From assembly GCF_006334915.2 (NCBI RefSeq), contig NZ_VDMA02000004.1, positions 1 to 64,000 on the forward strand: a stretch of DNA of 64,000 nucleotides. The letters are read 5' to 3'. The translations under genes were made by a program, and so were the position numbers. The stretch is from Microbispora catharanthi. GTDB taxonomy: Bacteria; Actinomycetota; Actinomycetes; Streptosporangiales; Streptosporangiaceae. Positions 16,611-24,398 of this stretch are shown in pieces. The notes beneath the pieces were generated by a model. That model was given only the letters and a program-made list of their open reading frames with translations, made no database searches and was not told where the DNA came from. Numbering within the stretch: the first letter of the stretch is position 1; each line of letters begins with the position of its first letter.

Positions 16611-17182
16611 GCACACCCCCCGAGCCGCCCGAGCGGCCGCACGACCCGCAGCCGGGCGATCCCCCCGGCCATCCGCCCGTGCCGCCGCCTCCCGGCGCGC
16701 CGTACGGCCCGGCCGACCCGCCGCCGTCTCAAGGTCCGGCCGGACCGCCGTCTCAGGGCCCGGGTGGGCCACCCCCTCAGGGCCCGGGCGGGCCGTACGG
16801 GCCCGGTCCCGGCGGGCCGTACGGCCCGGGTGGCCCGCGCGCGTGGCCGCCGCCCCCGCCCCCGAACACGACCGGCGTGGTCATCGCGATGACGATCGTG
16901 GGGATCGTGGCCTACGTGGTCGTCAACTTCGTGCTCTTCCTCGCGACCCTCGCGGCGGCCGACGGAGTCGCGAGCGATCACAAGAACGTCGCGCTCATCG
17001 GTGGATCCGTGATCCTGGCCGTGATCGCGTTCGGCGGCGGAACGCTGCTGATCCTTCTCCGTAAGCCCTGGTCGCGGGGGCTGGGGATGGGTCTGATGAT
17101 CGGCTGGGCGCTCATGACGATTTTCACCGCCGGCTTCTGCACCGGCGTCAACCCCTCGCTCTACACGGACGGTGCCCTGTGA
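16607..17182 (+). CDS. Pro/Gly-rich membrane protein of the Lgt-like/radical SAM operon
   Basis: A 191-aa protein. Residues 1-85 are a low-complexity Pro/Gly tail with repeated GGP/QGPG/PYGPG units, and the rest holds three hydrophobic helices (VIAMTIVGIVAYVVVNFVLF, a central VALIGGSVILAVIAFGGGTL, then GLMIGWALMTIFTAGFCTG). Its ATG overlaps the Lgt-like stop as ATGA and its own TGA overlaps the next GTG. This suggests a fixed stoichiometry with both enzymes. It may be a scaffold or membrane partner, but no family function is known. Confidence 0.78.
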   Translation: MSTPPEPPERPHDPQPGDPPGHPPVPPPPGAPYGPADPPPSQGPAGPPSQGPGGPPPQGPGGPYGPGPGGPYGPGGPRAWPPPPPPNTTGVVIAMTIVGIVAYVVVNFVLFLATLAAADGVASDHKNVALIGGSVILAVIAFGGGTLLILLRKPWSRGLGMGLMIGWALMTIFTAGFCTGVNPSLYTDGAL

Positions 17183-18747
17183 CCGCGGGAATGCCCCTGC
17201 GTGGAGATCGCATCCTCCGCTACGTCAACGCGTTCTGCCCCCGCTGCCACGACGAGCGGCCGGACCGTCCGCTGGCGGAGGTGCCGCGCCTGTCCGGCTG
17301 GCTCGCGGCCCGCGACGGCCGGGTCTACCTGGAGCGCGGCTGCCGCACCCACGGCATGGTCAGGACGCTCTACGACGAGGACCCGGAGATCCTCGCCTAC
17401 CTGGAGGAGTGGACCGCCCCCACCAAGGCGCATCTGCCCGACGTCGCGGGGAACTTCGATCCGGTCCCGGAGGCGTACCTGCGGGGGCTGCCGGAGATGC
17501 AGACCCAGCACACGTGCATCCTCCTTGAGGACGTGGCGGAGGCGTGCAACCTGCGCTGCCCGACCTGCTTCACCGACTCCTCGCCCGATCTGCGGGGGAT
17601 CGTGCCGGTCCGGGAGGTGCTCGCCAACGTGGACCAGCGCCTGGCCCGCGAGAACGGCCGTCTCGACGTGCTCATGCTCAGCGGCGGCGAGCCGACCCTC
17701 CACCCCGATCTGCCCGAGTTGCTCGCCGAGCTGACGGCCCGGCCCGTCACCCGCATCCTGATCAACACGAACGGCCTCCTGGTGGCCCGGGACGACGCCC
17801 TGCTCGACCTGCTCACCGAGCACCGCGAGCGCGTCGAGGTCTACCTGCAGTACGACGGCCTGTCGGCCGAGGCGTCCCGGCACCACCGGGGTGGCGACCT
17901 GCGGCGGCTCAAGGCGGAGGCGCTGCGGCGGCTCTCGGAGCGGGAGATCTTCACGACGCTGGTCATGACGGCCGCCCTCGGAGTGAACGACGGCGAGATC
18001 GGCGACGTGGTGCGCCTGGCCCTCGACACGCCGTACGTCGGAGGGGTCTCGATCCAGCCGCAGTTCGGCTCGGGGCGCTCGAATGCGATCGACCCGATGG
18101 ACCGGCTCACCCACACCGGGGTGCTCAAGCGCCTCGGCCCCCAGACGGACGGCCTGGTCACCTGGCGCGACCTGACCGCCCTGCCGTGCTCGCATCCGCA
18201 CTGCTGCTCGGTCGGCTACATGATCAAGGACGACTCCGGCCAGTGGCGCTCGCTGACCGCGTTGATCGGGCACGACCGCCTCAAGGAGAACCTCGGGCTC
18301 GTCTCCAACCGCATCGCCGACTCCGAGATCCCCCACCAGCTCCGCATAGCCGTGCAGGAGTCGCTGCTCGGCCTGCTGTCGGAGCAGTCGTCGCTGTCCC
18401 ACCCCGAGATCGGCAAGGTCTGGCGCGACATCTGCGAGAACTGCGACCTCGGGCTGACGACCCTGCTGACGCTCGCGTCCTCGGCCCTGCCGGGGCGCAA
18501 GCGGCGGCTGCGGCGGCTGCTGGGCGAGAGGGTGGTACGCATCACGATCAAGCCCTTCATGGACATGTCCACGATGCTGGAGGAGCGCCTGGTGCAGTGC
18601 TGCGTCCACGTCGGCACCCGCTCAGACCAGGACCAGTGCGCGCCGTTCTGCGCGGTGCAGGCCTGGCCCGCGCTCGCGCGTCAGCGGCTGTCCGCCGTCG
18701 CCGCGGCCGACGCCGGCGTACGGCTCCCGCTGCTGGAGATCACGTGA
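17179..18747 (+). CDS. Multi-cluster radical SAM enzyme of the MJ0619/Tes type
   Basis: A 522-aa protein. The radical SAM cluster motif is C123-x3-C127-x2-C130 (CNLRCPTCF), with the SAM-binding GGEP at 169-172 and INTNGL and VYLQYDG strands of the barrel. Extra metal sites are evident: C20-x2-C23/H24 with C55-x2-H58 at the N-terminus, C337/C342/C343, C419/C422, and C474/C475/C487/C491 after IKPFMDMSTM. This array, including the N-terminal rubredoxin-like group, matches the archaeal MJ0619 family, whose members include the tetraether lipid synthase Tes that couples lipid alkyl chains. The substrate here is unproven. Coupling with an Lgt-like enzyme suggests a lipid or lipidated-protein substrate. 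Confidence 0.82.
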   Translation: MTAGMPLRGDRILRYVNAFCPRCHDERPDRPLAEVPRLSGWLAARDGRVYLERGCRTHGMVRTLYDEDPEILAYLEEWTAPTKAHLPDVAGNFDPVPEAYLRGLPEMQTQHTCILLEDVAEACNLRCPTCFTDSSPDLRGIVPVREVLANVDQRLARENGRLDVLMLSGGEPTLHPDLPELLAELTARPVTRILINTNGLLVARDDALLDLLTEHRERVEVYLQYDGLSAEASRHHRGGDLRRLKAEALRRLSEREIFTTLVMTAALGVNDGEIGDVVRLALDTPYVGGVSIQPQFGSGRSNAIDPMDRLTHTGVLKRLGPQTDGLVTWRDLTALPCSHPHCCSVGYMIKDDSGQWRSLTALIGHDRLKENLGLVSNRIADSEIPHQLRIAVQESLLGLLSEQSSLSHPEIGKVWRDICENCDLGLTTLLTLASSALPGRKRRLRRLLGERVVRITIKPFMDMSTMLEERLVQCCVHVGTRSDQDQCAPFCAVQAWPALARQRLSAVAAADAGVRLPLLEIT

Positions 18748-19088
18748 GCCTCCCGCACGGGGAGCCCGGCGACGGGGAGACAGGCCCGACCGGCGTCGCG
18801 TACGAGCAGGCCCTCGCGGCCCAGGCGTCCGACGGCGGGCAGGCCAAGCCGTACGATCCGCTGAAGCTGTGCGTCTACGCGACGGTGGCGCTGCTCGCCT
18901 GGCTGTTCGGGGCGTGGGCCGTGCTCGGGTTCGCGGCCCTCGGGTTCGCCGGATACTGGCGGGCCCGCCGCGCGGGGCTCACCAGGAGCAAGTGCTATCT
19001 CAGGGACACCCGGCTCGTCCTCGCCTACCTGGGACTGATCACCCTGGTCGCCGCCGCGGCCCTCGTGCTCCCGCACACGCTGCGTTAG
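18744..19088 (+). CDS. Small two-helix membrane protein closing the operon
   Basis: A 114-aa protein starting at a GTG that overlaps the radical SAM stop (GTGA). Residues 1-45 are polar and probably cytosolic. Helices at about 48-72 (LCVYATVALLAWLFGAWAVL) and 90-110 (LVLAYLGLITLVAAAALVL) flank a basic loop with RARRAGLTRSKCYLRDTR. It may anchor the radical SAM enzyme to the membrane, but the family is not recognised. Confidence 0.75.
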   Translation: MSLPHGEPGDGETGPTGVAYEQALAAQASDGGQAKPYDPLKLCVYATVALLAWLFGAWAVLGFAALGFAGYWRARRAGLTRSKCYLRDTRLVLAYLGLITLVAAAALVLPHTLR

Positions 19089-19139
19089 GCGTTCCGACCA
19101 CGAGCGCTGGTAACACCAGGATGCGGAGCAAGAGCGTCA

Positions 19140-20192
19140 TCAGGAGCCGGGATCGGCCCCGCACCGAATGTGGCCGAACTCCTCCGCCGGATAGCGCGCC
19201 TGTTTGCTCTCACAGAGGCGTCGATGGAAATCGTCCATCACCGCTGCCGTTCCCGCATGCCTGTCGAGGATCACGGCGGCGGAGGCGGCGACGCCGGAAC
19301 GCCTGTCGCCGTCGGCCCAGCCCCGGACGAAGCGCCGCCGGTCCGCGCCACCGCGAACCCGCTCGGCGAGGTGCTGGTTCACCAGGTGGGCCATGACGTA
19401 GTCGTGGTCGTAGTCCCGATGCGTGAGGTGGAAGTCCGACTCCGAGGCGGAGAGCTCGAAACGGGAGCTGAGCGCGAGACCGAAGTCGGAGAAGTAGAGG
19501 TGGTCTCCGTCGGTGAGGACGTTGCGGAAGTGCACGTCGAAGTGGATCAGGCGCCGGCTCCTCATGAAGGCGACACCCTCGGCCAGTTCCCTCTCCACTC
19601 GGGGGAACGCCGAGACCTCCTTGTCGGCGAGCCAGGAGCCCAAGGTGTGCGGGATGTGCTCCAGGAAGACGGCGATGCTCATGGTGGAGCGTTCAAGCGC
19701 CTCCAGACGCCTTCGGACGGCTGGTACGCCGTCCCAGTGCGCCACGGCGCCCTCCAGGCCGCCGAACTCCGAGAACAGTCCGGTAGGAGGGGCAGGAGCG
19801 GGCAGCACCCGCCAGTGGTACGCCAACGGGAAGCCGGCGAACTCGCCGGCCAGGACCCAGTTGGTCGCCATCTGATGGACGGCCAGTTCACGCCAGGCCC
19901 CGAACCCCGCCGACCCCACGCCGTACTGGTAGAAGCCCGGCAGCCCGAACACGTTCCGGGTGGACATGCGGTTGCCGGGGTGAAGTTCGAGGTCGGTCAG
20001 AGGGATCAGCTTGACGAAGATCCGTGCGCCCTCGACGTCCAGGACGGCCGACGTCCCGCCGATGCCGGTGCCCAGCGGGGTGGCCTCCAGTAAGAGCGCG
20101 GCAAGCCGGTGGTCGCTCATCAGGGCGAGCGCGGTGGACACCTCGGCATAGGCGGCGACACGTGCCAGGCGCCGCCGCTCCGGATAAGCCAT
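19140..20192 (-). CDS. Atypical protein kinase-like protein
   Basis: A 350-aa soluble protein starting at ATG 20192 behind GGAGAGAGGGGC. It has a kinase-like layout: a Lys in IFVKLIPLTDLE (about residue 60), a catalytic-loop-like LIHFDVHFRNVLTDG and the DFG-equivalent YFSDFGLAL. HFDxHxxN replaces the canonical HRDxxxxN, as in aminoglycoside- and choline-kinase-like enzymes. It may phosphorylate a small molecule or a protein. There is no membrane segment. It converges with the radical SAM operon. Confidence 0.72.
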   Translation of the reverse strand: MAYPERRRLARVAAYAEVSTALALMSDHRLAALLLEATPLGTGIGGTSAVLDVEGARIFVKLIPLTDLELHPGNRMSTRNVFGLPGFYQYGVGSAGFGAWRELAVHQMATNWVLAGEFAGFPLAYHWRVLPAPAPPTGLFSEFGGLEGAVAHWDGVPAVRRRLEALERSTMSIAVFLEHIPHTLGSWLADKEVSAFPRVERELAEGVAFMRSRRLIHFDVHFRNVLTDGDHLYFSDFGLALSSRFELSASESDFHLTHRDYDHDYVMAHLVNQHLAERVRGGADRRRFVRGWADGDRRSGVAASAAVILDRHAGTAAVMDDFHRRLCESKQARYPAEEFGHIRCGADPGS

Positions 20193-20267
20193 CGGTGCCC
20201 CTCTCTCCACATCGGCCCCTGGCACTGATCGTCGCACTGTCGGCGGGGTCGAGGGTCGGGGTCGCCG

Positions 20268-20933
20268 CTATCCCGTGAGCCCGAGTTCGCCCGCGCGCAG
20301 TCCGGCCTGGAAGCGTGAGCCGGCCTCCAGCGCGTCCATGAGCTCCGCGACACGCCTGCGGTAGGTACGCAACGACAGGCCGAGATGCCGCGCCGCGGTC
20401 TCGTCGGTGTAGCCCGCACCGAGCGCGCGCAGGACGGCCCGGCTGTCGTCGTCGAGGTTCGGCGCGTCGCCGCGCAGGTAGGCGGTCAGCTCGGTGGCGG
20501 CGTCCCAGGCGGCCGCGAACAGGGAGTACACGCCGTTCACCAGGGTGGGTGAGGTGGCCACGGTGTACTCGCGGGGGCCGGGCGCGTCGCGTCCCGCGAG
20601 GATCATCACGCGGCGGTCGATGACGATCGTCTCGTGCGGCAGCGGTGTGGAGCTGATGCGCACCTCGACGCCGGTGGTCAAGACCTCGCGCAGGTGCGCC
20701 CGCGCGGCCTCGTCGGCGAGGGCGACCGGGGTGAACAGCTTCTTGACGGCCAAGCCGGAGGCGCCGGGGCCGGGCATCCGCCGGGCCACGGACCGCCGCG
20801 CCTCGGGCTGCGACCACGTGTCGAGGTCGCGGGCCGCGCACACGAACTCGTGCCGGGCACCGGCGAACAGATGACCGGCACGGGCCACGAGCTCCGCATC
20901 GCCGCGGACCGTGATGACCTTATCGGCTGTCAC
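20268..20933 (-). CDS. LuxR-type HTH transcriptional regulator
   Basis: About 221 aa from GTG 20933. The N-terminal two thirds resemble the TrmB/phospholipase-D-like sensor found in actinobacterial regulators (LFAGARHEFVCAARDLDTW, VIDRRVMILAG). The C-terminal 55 residues are a LuxR-like HTH (LRALGAGYTDETAARHLGLS followed by RTYRRRVAELMDAL). It is divergent from the aldo/keto reductase at 21016, its likely target. The start has only a weak GAGTGG, so it may be leaderless. Confidence 0.72.
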   Translation of the reverse strand: MTADKVITVRGDAELVARAGHLFAGARHEFVCAARDLDTWSQPEARRSVARRMPGPGASGLAVKKLFTPVALADEAARAHLREVLTTGVEVRISSTPLPHETIVIDRRVMILAGRDAPGPREYTVATSPTLVNGVYSLFAAAWDAATELTAYLRGDAPNLDDDSRAVLRALGAGYTDETAARHLGLSLRTYRRRVAELMDALEAGSRFQAGLRAGELGLTG

Positions 20934-21015
20934 CCACTCATTATGACCCCGCCGGACGTGGCAGCTTGCTGCCACCGCGTTGGCCGTCGTCCTCGGCCGC
21001 ACGAGGCTGACGGGT

Positions 21016-21891
21016 ATGACGACGAACACGAACGCCGCGCTCGGCGGCACGTTCCTCCTCGGCGGCGACCTTCCCGTTCACCGGCTGGGCTTCGGGGCCA
21101 TGCGGCTGCCGACCGGCACCTTCCTGGGCGCCGTCCGCGATCCGGAGACGGGTGTCGCCGTGCTGCGCCGCGCCGTCGAGCTCGGCGTGGACCACATCGA
21201 CACGGCCTGGTTCTACCGGAGAGGGGGCGTGGCGGCCAACGACCTGATCCGCCGGGCGCTCGCACCGTACGGGGACGACCTGGTGATCGCGACCAAGGTC
21301 GGCCCCCTGCTCGACGAGACCGGCGTGCCGGGCGGCGAGGCCGGCCCGGCCGAGCTGCGCGGGCTGGTGGAGGACAACCTGCGCACCCTCGGCGTGGAGC
21401 GGCTCGACCTCGTCTACCTGCGGGTCGGCGGCATGCACCCCCCGGGCGGCGCATCGATCTCCGACAGGTTCGCGGTCCTCGCCGAGCTTCGCGAGGAGGG
21501 GCTGATCCGGCATCTGGGCGTCAGCAACGTCGACGCCGCCCAGTTGGACGAGGCGCTGGCGATCGCCCCGGTGGCCGCCGTGCAGAACAGTTTCCACGTG
21601 CAGGACCGGGGCGACACCGAGCTCCTGGCCCGGTGCGAGAAGGACGGCATCGCGTTCGTGCCGTTCTTCCCGCTCGGCGGCGGGTGGCGGCCCATCGACC
21701 AGGCGCGCCTGGCGGCGGTGATGCGGCGCCACGGGGCCACCGCCGCACAGATCGCGCTCGCGTGGCTGCTGGCGACCTCGCCCGCGGCGCTCGCGATCCC
21801 CGGCACGGGGTCCCTCGACCATCTGGAGGAGAACATGGGGGCGGGACGGATCCGGCTGACGCCGGAGGACTTCGCCGCCCTTGAGTCTTAG
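21016..21891 (+). CDS. Aldo/keto reductase
   Basis: A 291-aa NADPH-dependent oxidoreductase fold. The motif LGFGAMRLP starts the barrel. HIDTAWFY supplies the catalytic Asp and Tyr, IATKVG supplies the Lys, and IRHLGVSN and AIPGTGSLDHLEEN form the cofactor site. The catalytic His of the tetrad, usually in a LxHxP segment, appears as LVYLRVGG, so it is replaced. Such members often lose carbonyl reduction in favour of other chemistry. It is divergently paired with a LuxR-type regulator. Confidence 0.82.
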   Translation: MTTNTNAALGGTFLLGGDLPVHRLGFGAMRLPTGTFLGAVRDPETGVAVLRRAVELGVDHIDTAWFYRRGGVAANDLIRRALAPYGDDLVIATKVGPLLDETGVPGGEAGPAELRGLVEDNLRTLGVERLDLVYLRVGGMHPPGGASISDRFAVLAELREEGLIRHLGVSNVDAAQLDEALAIAPVAAVQNSFHVQDRGDTELLARCEKDGIAFVPFFPLGGGWRPIDQARLAAVMRRHGATAAQIALAWLLATSPAALAIPGTGSLDHLEENMGAGRIRLTPEDFAALES

Positions 21892-22049
21892 CCCCGCGGG
21901 GGTCGGTGCGAGGTCTGGGGAGCCGGTGAACGACGGCGTTTGACGGTGCTTTCGCGGAAAGCTCGCGCAGGTGTTCGATGACGCGCTACAGTCATGGCCA
22001 TCGGATCGAACACGGGTTCGGTCGAGTCCTGGCAGGTAAGGGGTGTGTG

Positions 22050-23459
22050 ATGGCTGTGCCCACGGTGTCCGCCGCCCCCGTCTCGACCCTCGCCGTTCCC
22101 GTGGCCTTCGATCCGGTCGTGCCCTCCCCGGCTCCGCCCGCTGTCGTCCCGGTCGTCCCGGTTCAGGCTCCGCCCACCGCCGGGCGGTGCGTGCCGCGGC
22201 CGCGCCGGGCGACACGCCGTAGCGCTCTCTACGGAAATCTACGACGGCCGCTATATCCCGTCATAAAGTCCGAGAGCGTGGACCCCGTGCGCAATCCCTA
22301 CGCCCCCGGCGCCGGCCAGCGCCCCCCGGAACTCGCCGGACGCGACCGCGAACTGCAGCAGTTCGAGATCGTGCTGGAGCGGGTGGCCCGGGGCCGCCCG
22401 GAGCGGAGCATGGTCCTCACCGGCCTGCGTGGCGTGGGCAAGACCGTCCTGCTCAACACGTTCAAGTCCATGGCCATGCAGCGGCTGTGGGGCACCGGCA
22501 AGATCGAGGCCAGGCCCGACCAGTCGATCCGCCGCCCGGTGGCCGCCGCGCTGCACATGGCCATCAGGGAGCTGGCCCCCCGGCACCGCGCTCCCGAGCG
22601 CATCGAGGAGTTCCTCGGCGTGCTCAAGGCGTTCGCGATGCGCGATCCCGCCGCGGCGAAGGGCACCTCACACTGGTCGCCCGGCATCGACGTGCCCGCC
22701 GCGCGCGGCCGGGCCGACTCCGGCGACCTGGAGATCGACCTGACCGAGTTGTTCGTCGACGCCGCGGGCGTGGCGACGGACCTCGGCGTCGGCATCGCGC
22801 TGTTCATCGACGAGATGCAGGACGTGCAGGCGCCGGACGTCTCGGCCCTGTGCGCGGCCTGCCACGAGCTGTCGCAGAACGGCGGCCCGCTGATCGTCGT
22901 CGGCGCCGGCCTGCCCCATCTGCCGAGCGTGCTGTCGGCGAGCAAGAGCTACTCCGAGCGGCTGTTCCGATACGCGCGCATCGACCGGCTCGACCGGGAC
23001 GCCGCCGATCTGGCGCTCATCGCCCCGGCCGCTCGCGAGGACGTCGAGTTCACCGCCGACGCGCTCGACGCGTTGTACGAGGCGGCCGACGGCTACCCCT
23101 ACTTCGTCCAGGCGTACGGCAAGGTCGCCTGGGATCTCGCCCCGCGCAGTCCGATCACGGCCGAGGACATCAAGGTGTCCGCCCCGGAGGCCGAGGAGGA
23201 GCTCGCGGTGGGCTTCTTCGGCAGCCGATACGAGCGGGCCACCCCCGCCGAGCGGGACTACATGCACGCCATGGCCCAGCTCGGCGACGACCCGGTGCCG
23301 ACCGCCGAGGTGGCCGAGGCGCTGGGCCGCAAGCCGTCGAGCCTGTCCCCGGCCCGCGACAGCCTGATCAAGAAGGGCCTGATCTACAGCGCCGAGCGCG
23401 GCGTGATCGGGTTCACCGTTCCGCATTTCGGGAGGTTCCTCCGCGCGCAGCCGCTGTGA
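22050..23459 (+). CDS. AAA-type ATPase (STAND-like ATP-binding protein)
   Basis: 469 aa from ATG 22050 (AAGGGG, 8 bases). Residues 77-469 form the conserved body: an ELAGRDREL entry motif, Walker A GLRGVGKTVLLN, Walker B-like IALFIDEMQD, a sensor region LIVVGAGLPHLPS, and a C-terminal winged helix (VAEALGRKPSSLSPARDSLI). Residues 1-76 are Pro/Val/Ala-rich and the 20 codons before VDPVRNPYAP have poor codon bias, so a start at GTG 22278 is a real alternative. Function unknown; such ATPases are often stand-alone in actinomycetes. It ends before two unusual hairpins. Confidence 0.78.
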   Translation: MAVPTVSAAPVSTLAVPVAFDPVVPSPAPPAVVPVVPVQAPPTAGRCVPRPRRATRRSALYGNLRRPLYPVIKSESVDPVRNPYAPGAGQRPPELAGRDRELQQFEIVLERVARGRPERSMVLTGLRGVGKTVLLNTFKSMAMQRLWGTGKIEARPDQSIRRPVAAALHMAIRELAPRHRAPERIEEFLGVLKAFAMRDPAAAKGTSHWSPGIDVPAARGRADSGDLEIDLTELFVDAAGVATDLGVGIALFIDEMQDVQAPDVSALCAACHELSQNGGPLIVVGAGLPHLPSVLSASKSYSERLFRYARIDRLDRDAADLALIAPAAREDVEFTADALDALYEAADGYPYFVQAYGKVAWDLAPRSPITAEDIKVSAPEAEEELAVGFFGSRYERATPAERDYMHAMAQLGDDPVPTAEVAEALGRKPSSLSPARDSLIKKGLIYSAERGVIGFTVPHFGRFLRAQPL

Positions 23460-23476
23460 GCGGCGCGCCCATCGAC

Positions 23477-23520
23477 CTCTCTACGGCTTTCTAGAGGGGA
23501 AGCTAGAGAGCCGTAGAGAG
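23477..23520. repeat. 18-bp inverted repeat after the ATPase gene
   Basis: CTCTCTACGGCTTTCTAG (23477-23494) and CTAGAGAGCCGTAGAGAG (23503-23520) pair at 17 of 18 positions around an 8-base loop. It starts 17 bases after the ATPase stop. The arm repeats the CTCTCTACGG found inside the ATPase gene at about 22222, so the element may be more than a terminator. Confidence 0.7.
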
Positions 23521-23540
23521 TTGAAGTGAAAGTCCTCGAT

Positions 23541-23592
23541 GCGGGAATCTACGCTTGTATAGCGTCAGGCCGATACAGGCGTAGATTCCCGC
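23541..23592. terminator. 20-bp inverted repeat at the 3' end of the MauE-type gene
   Basis: The arms (23541-23560 and 23573-23592) are complementary at 19 of 20 positions around a 12-base loop. The stop codon of the minus-strand MauE gene (23565-23567) lies in the loop, so on that strand the hairpin overlaps the last codons. With the 23477 repeat it makes a double hairpin between convergent genes. Confidence 0.65.
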
Positions 23593-24395
23593 AGATAGGC
23601 ATCGCCGCGATCGTCGGGCGCGGCCACCTGGCCGTCGGCGCCGACCACGACGGCGCGTACGGCGGGACGCCGGCCGCCGAGATGCACGGCGAACACGACC
23701 TCCGCGTCGCCCTGGGCGGGGAAGACGAAGAAGCGCCAGCACAGTTCACGCCACATGTCGGACGGCTCGTCCGCCAGCAGCGACCCCGCATGGGCCCGCC
23801 ACTCCCCGCTGGTCCGCAGGCGCGACAGTGCCCGTCCGGGCGGCATGGGCCGCTGCTCGCACGGCGCCCGGTGACGCAGGCGGGAGACGACCCCGTCGAT
23901 CTCGGGCGAGCAGGCGAGCAGCAGGGCGACCCCTCCGCCGATCCAGGGCGCCGTCTCCGCGGTGACATGAGGCAGTCCCATGACGCCCGCGGCCGCGACG
24001 AGAGCCGCCATCGCGGTCAGCGCCGCGGCCCGGCCGATCGACCGCAGCCCGACCGGGGTGTCGCTCACGTCTCCGAAGCAGCCGCACCCCGCGTCCGGCC
24101 GCCGCCTGCGCAGGTCCCACAGGACGTACGTCGCCATGGCGAAGAACGCGACCGGCAGCCACCGGGCGACCGGGTGACCCACGACCAGCAGATCGGCTGC
24201 CAGCGCGAACTCGACCAGGGCGCAGGCGATCGTGGCGGGCCTGGCGAAGCGCTCGGGCATGAGCACCGCCGGGCCGAGCCGGGCCAGCGCGCCCGGCGAC
24301 GCCTCGCGCCCGACCGTGGCCAGCTTGGCGACGCCGCCCAGCGCCAGCGTCACCACGAGGATCGGCAGCGCGGCAGCCGCGATGATCGAAAGCAC
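23565..24395 (-). CDS. MauE/DoxX-type redox-associated membrane protein
   Basis: A 276-aa protein from GTG 24395. Residues 1-145 contain four membrane helices in the MauE pattern, with the diagnostic CGCFGD (about residue 97) after LWDLRRRRPDAG. The C-terminal 130 residues are soluble and lack a thioredoxin CxxC. MauE proteins assist disulfide handling or cofactor maturation of methylamine dehydrogenase-type proteins. It starts 3 bases after the stop of the Cys-rich partner gene, so they form an operon. The two together may be an uncharacterised redox pair. Confidence 0.75.
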   Translation of the reverse strand: MLSIIAAAALPILVVTLALGGVAKLATVGREASPGALARLGPAVLMPERFARPATIACALVEFALAADLLVVGHPVARWLPVAFFAMATYVLWDLRRRRPDAGCGCFGDVSDTPVGLRSIGRAAALTAMAALVAAAGVMGLPHVTAETAPWIGGGVALLLACSPEIDGVVSRLRHRAPCEQRPMPPGRALSRLRTSGEWRAHAGSLLADEPSDMWRELCWRFFVFPAQGDAEVVFAVHLGGRRPAVRAVVVGADGQVAAPDDRGDAYLRESTPVSA

Positions 24396-24398
24396 CGG

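Noticed and set aside
16620-16860. Possible CRISPR or tandem-repeat array
   Set aside because: The GGP/CCG repeats are the low-complexity Pro/Gly codons of the second operon gene, with no spacers. No CRISPR array was seen anywhere.
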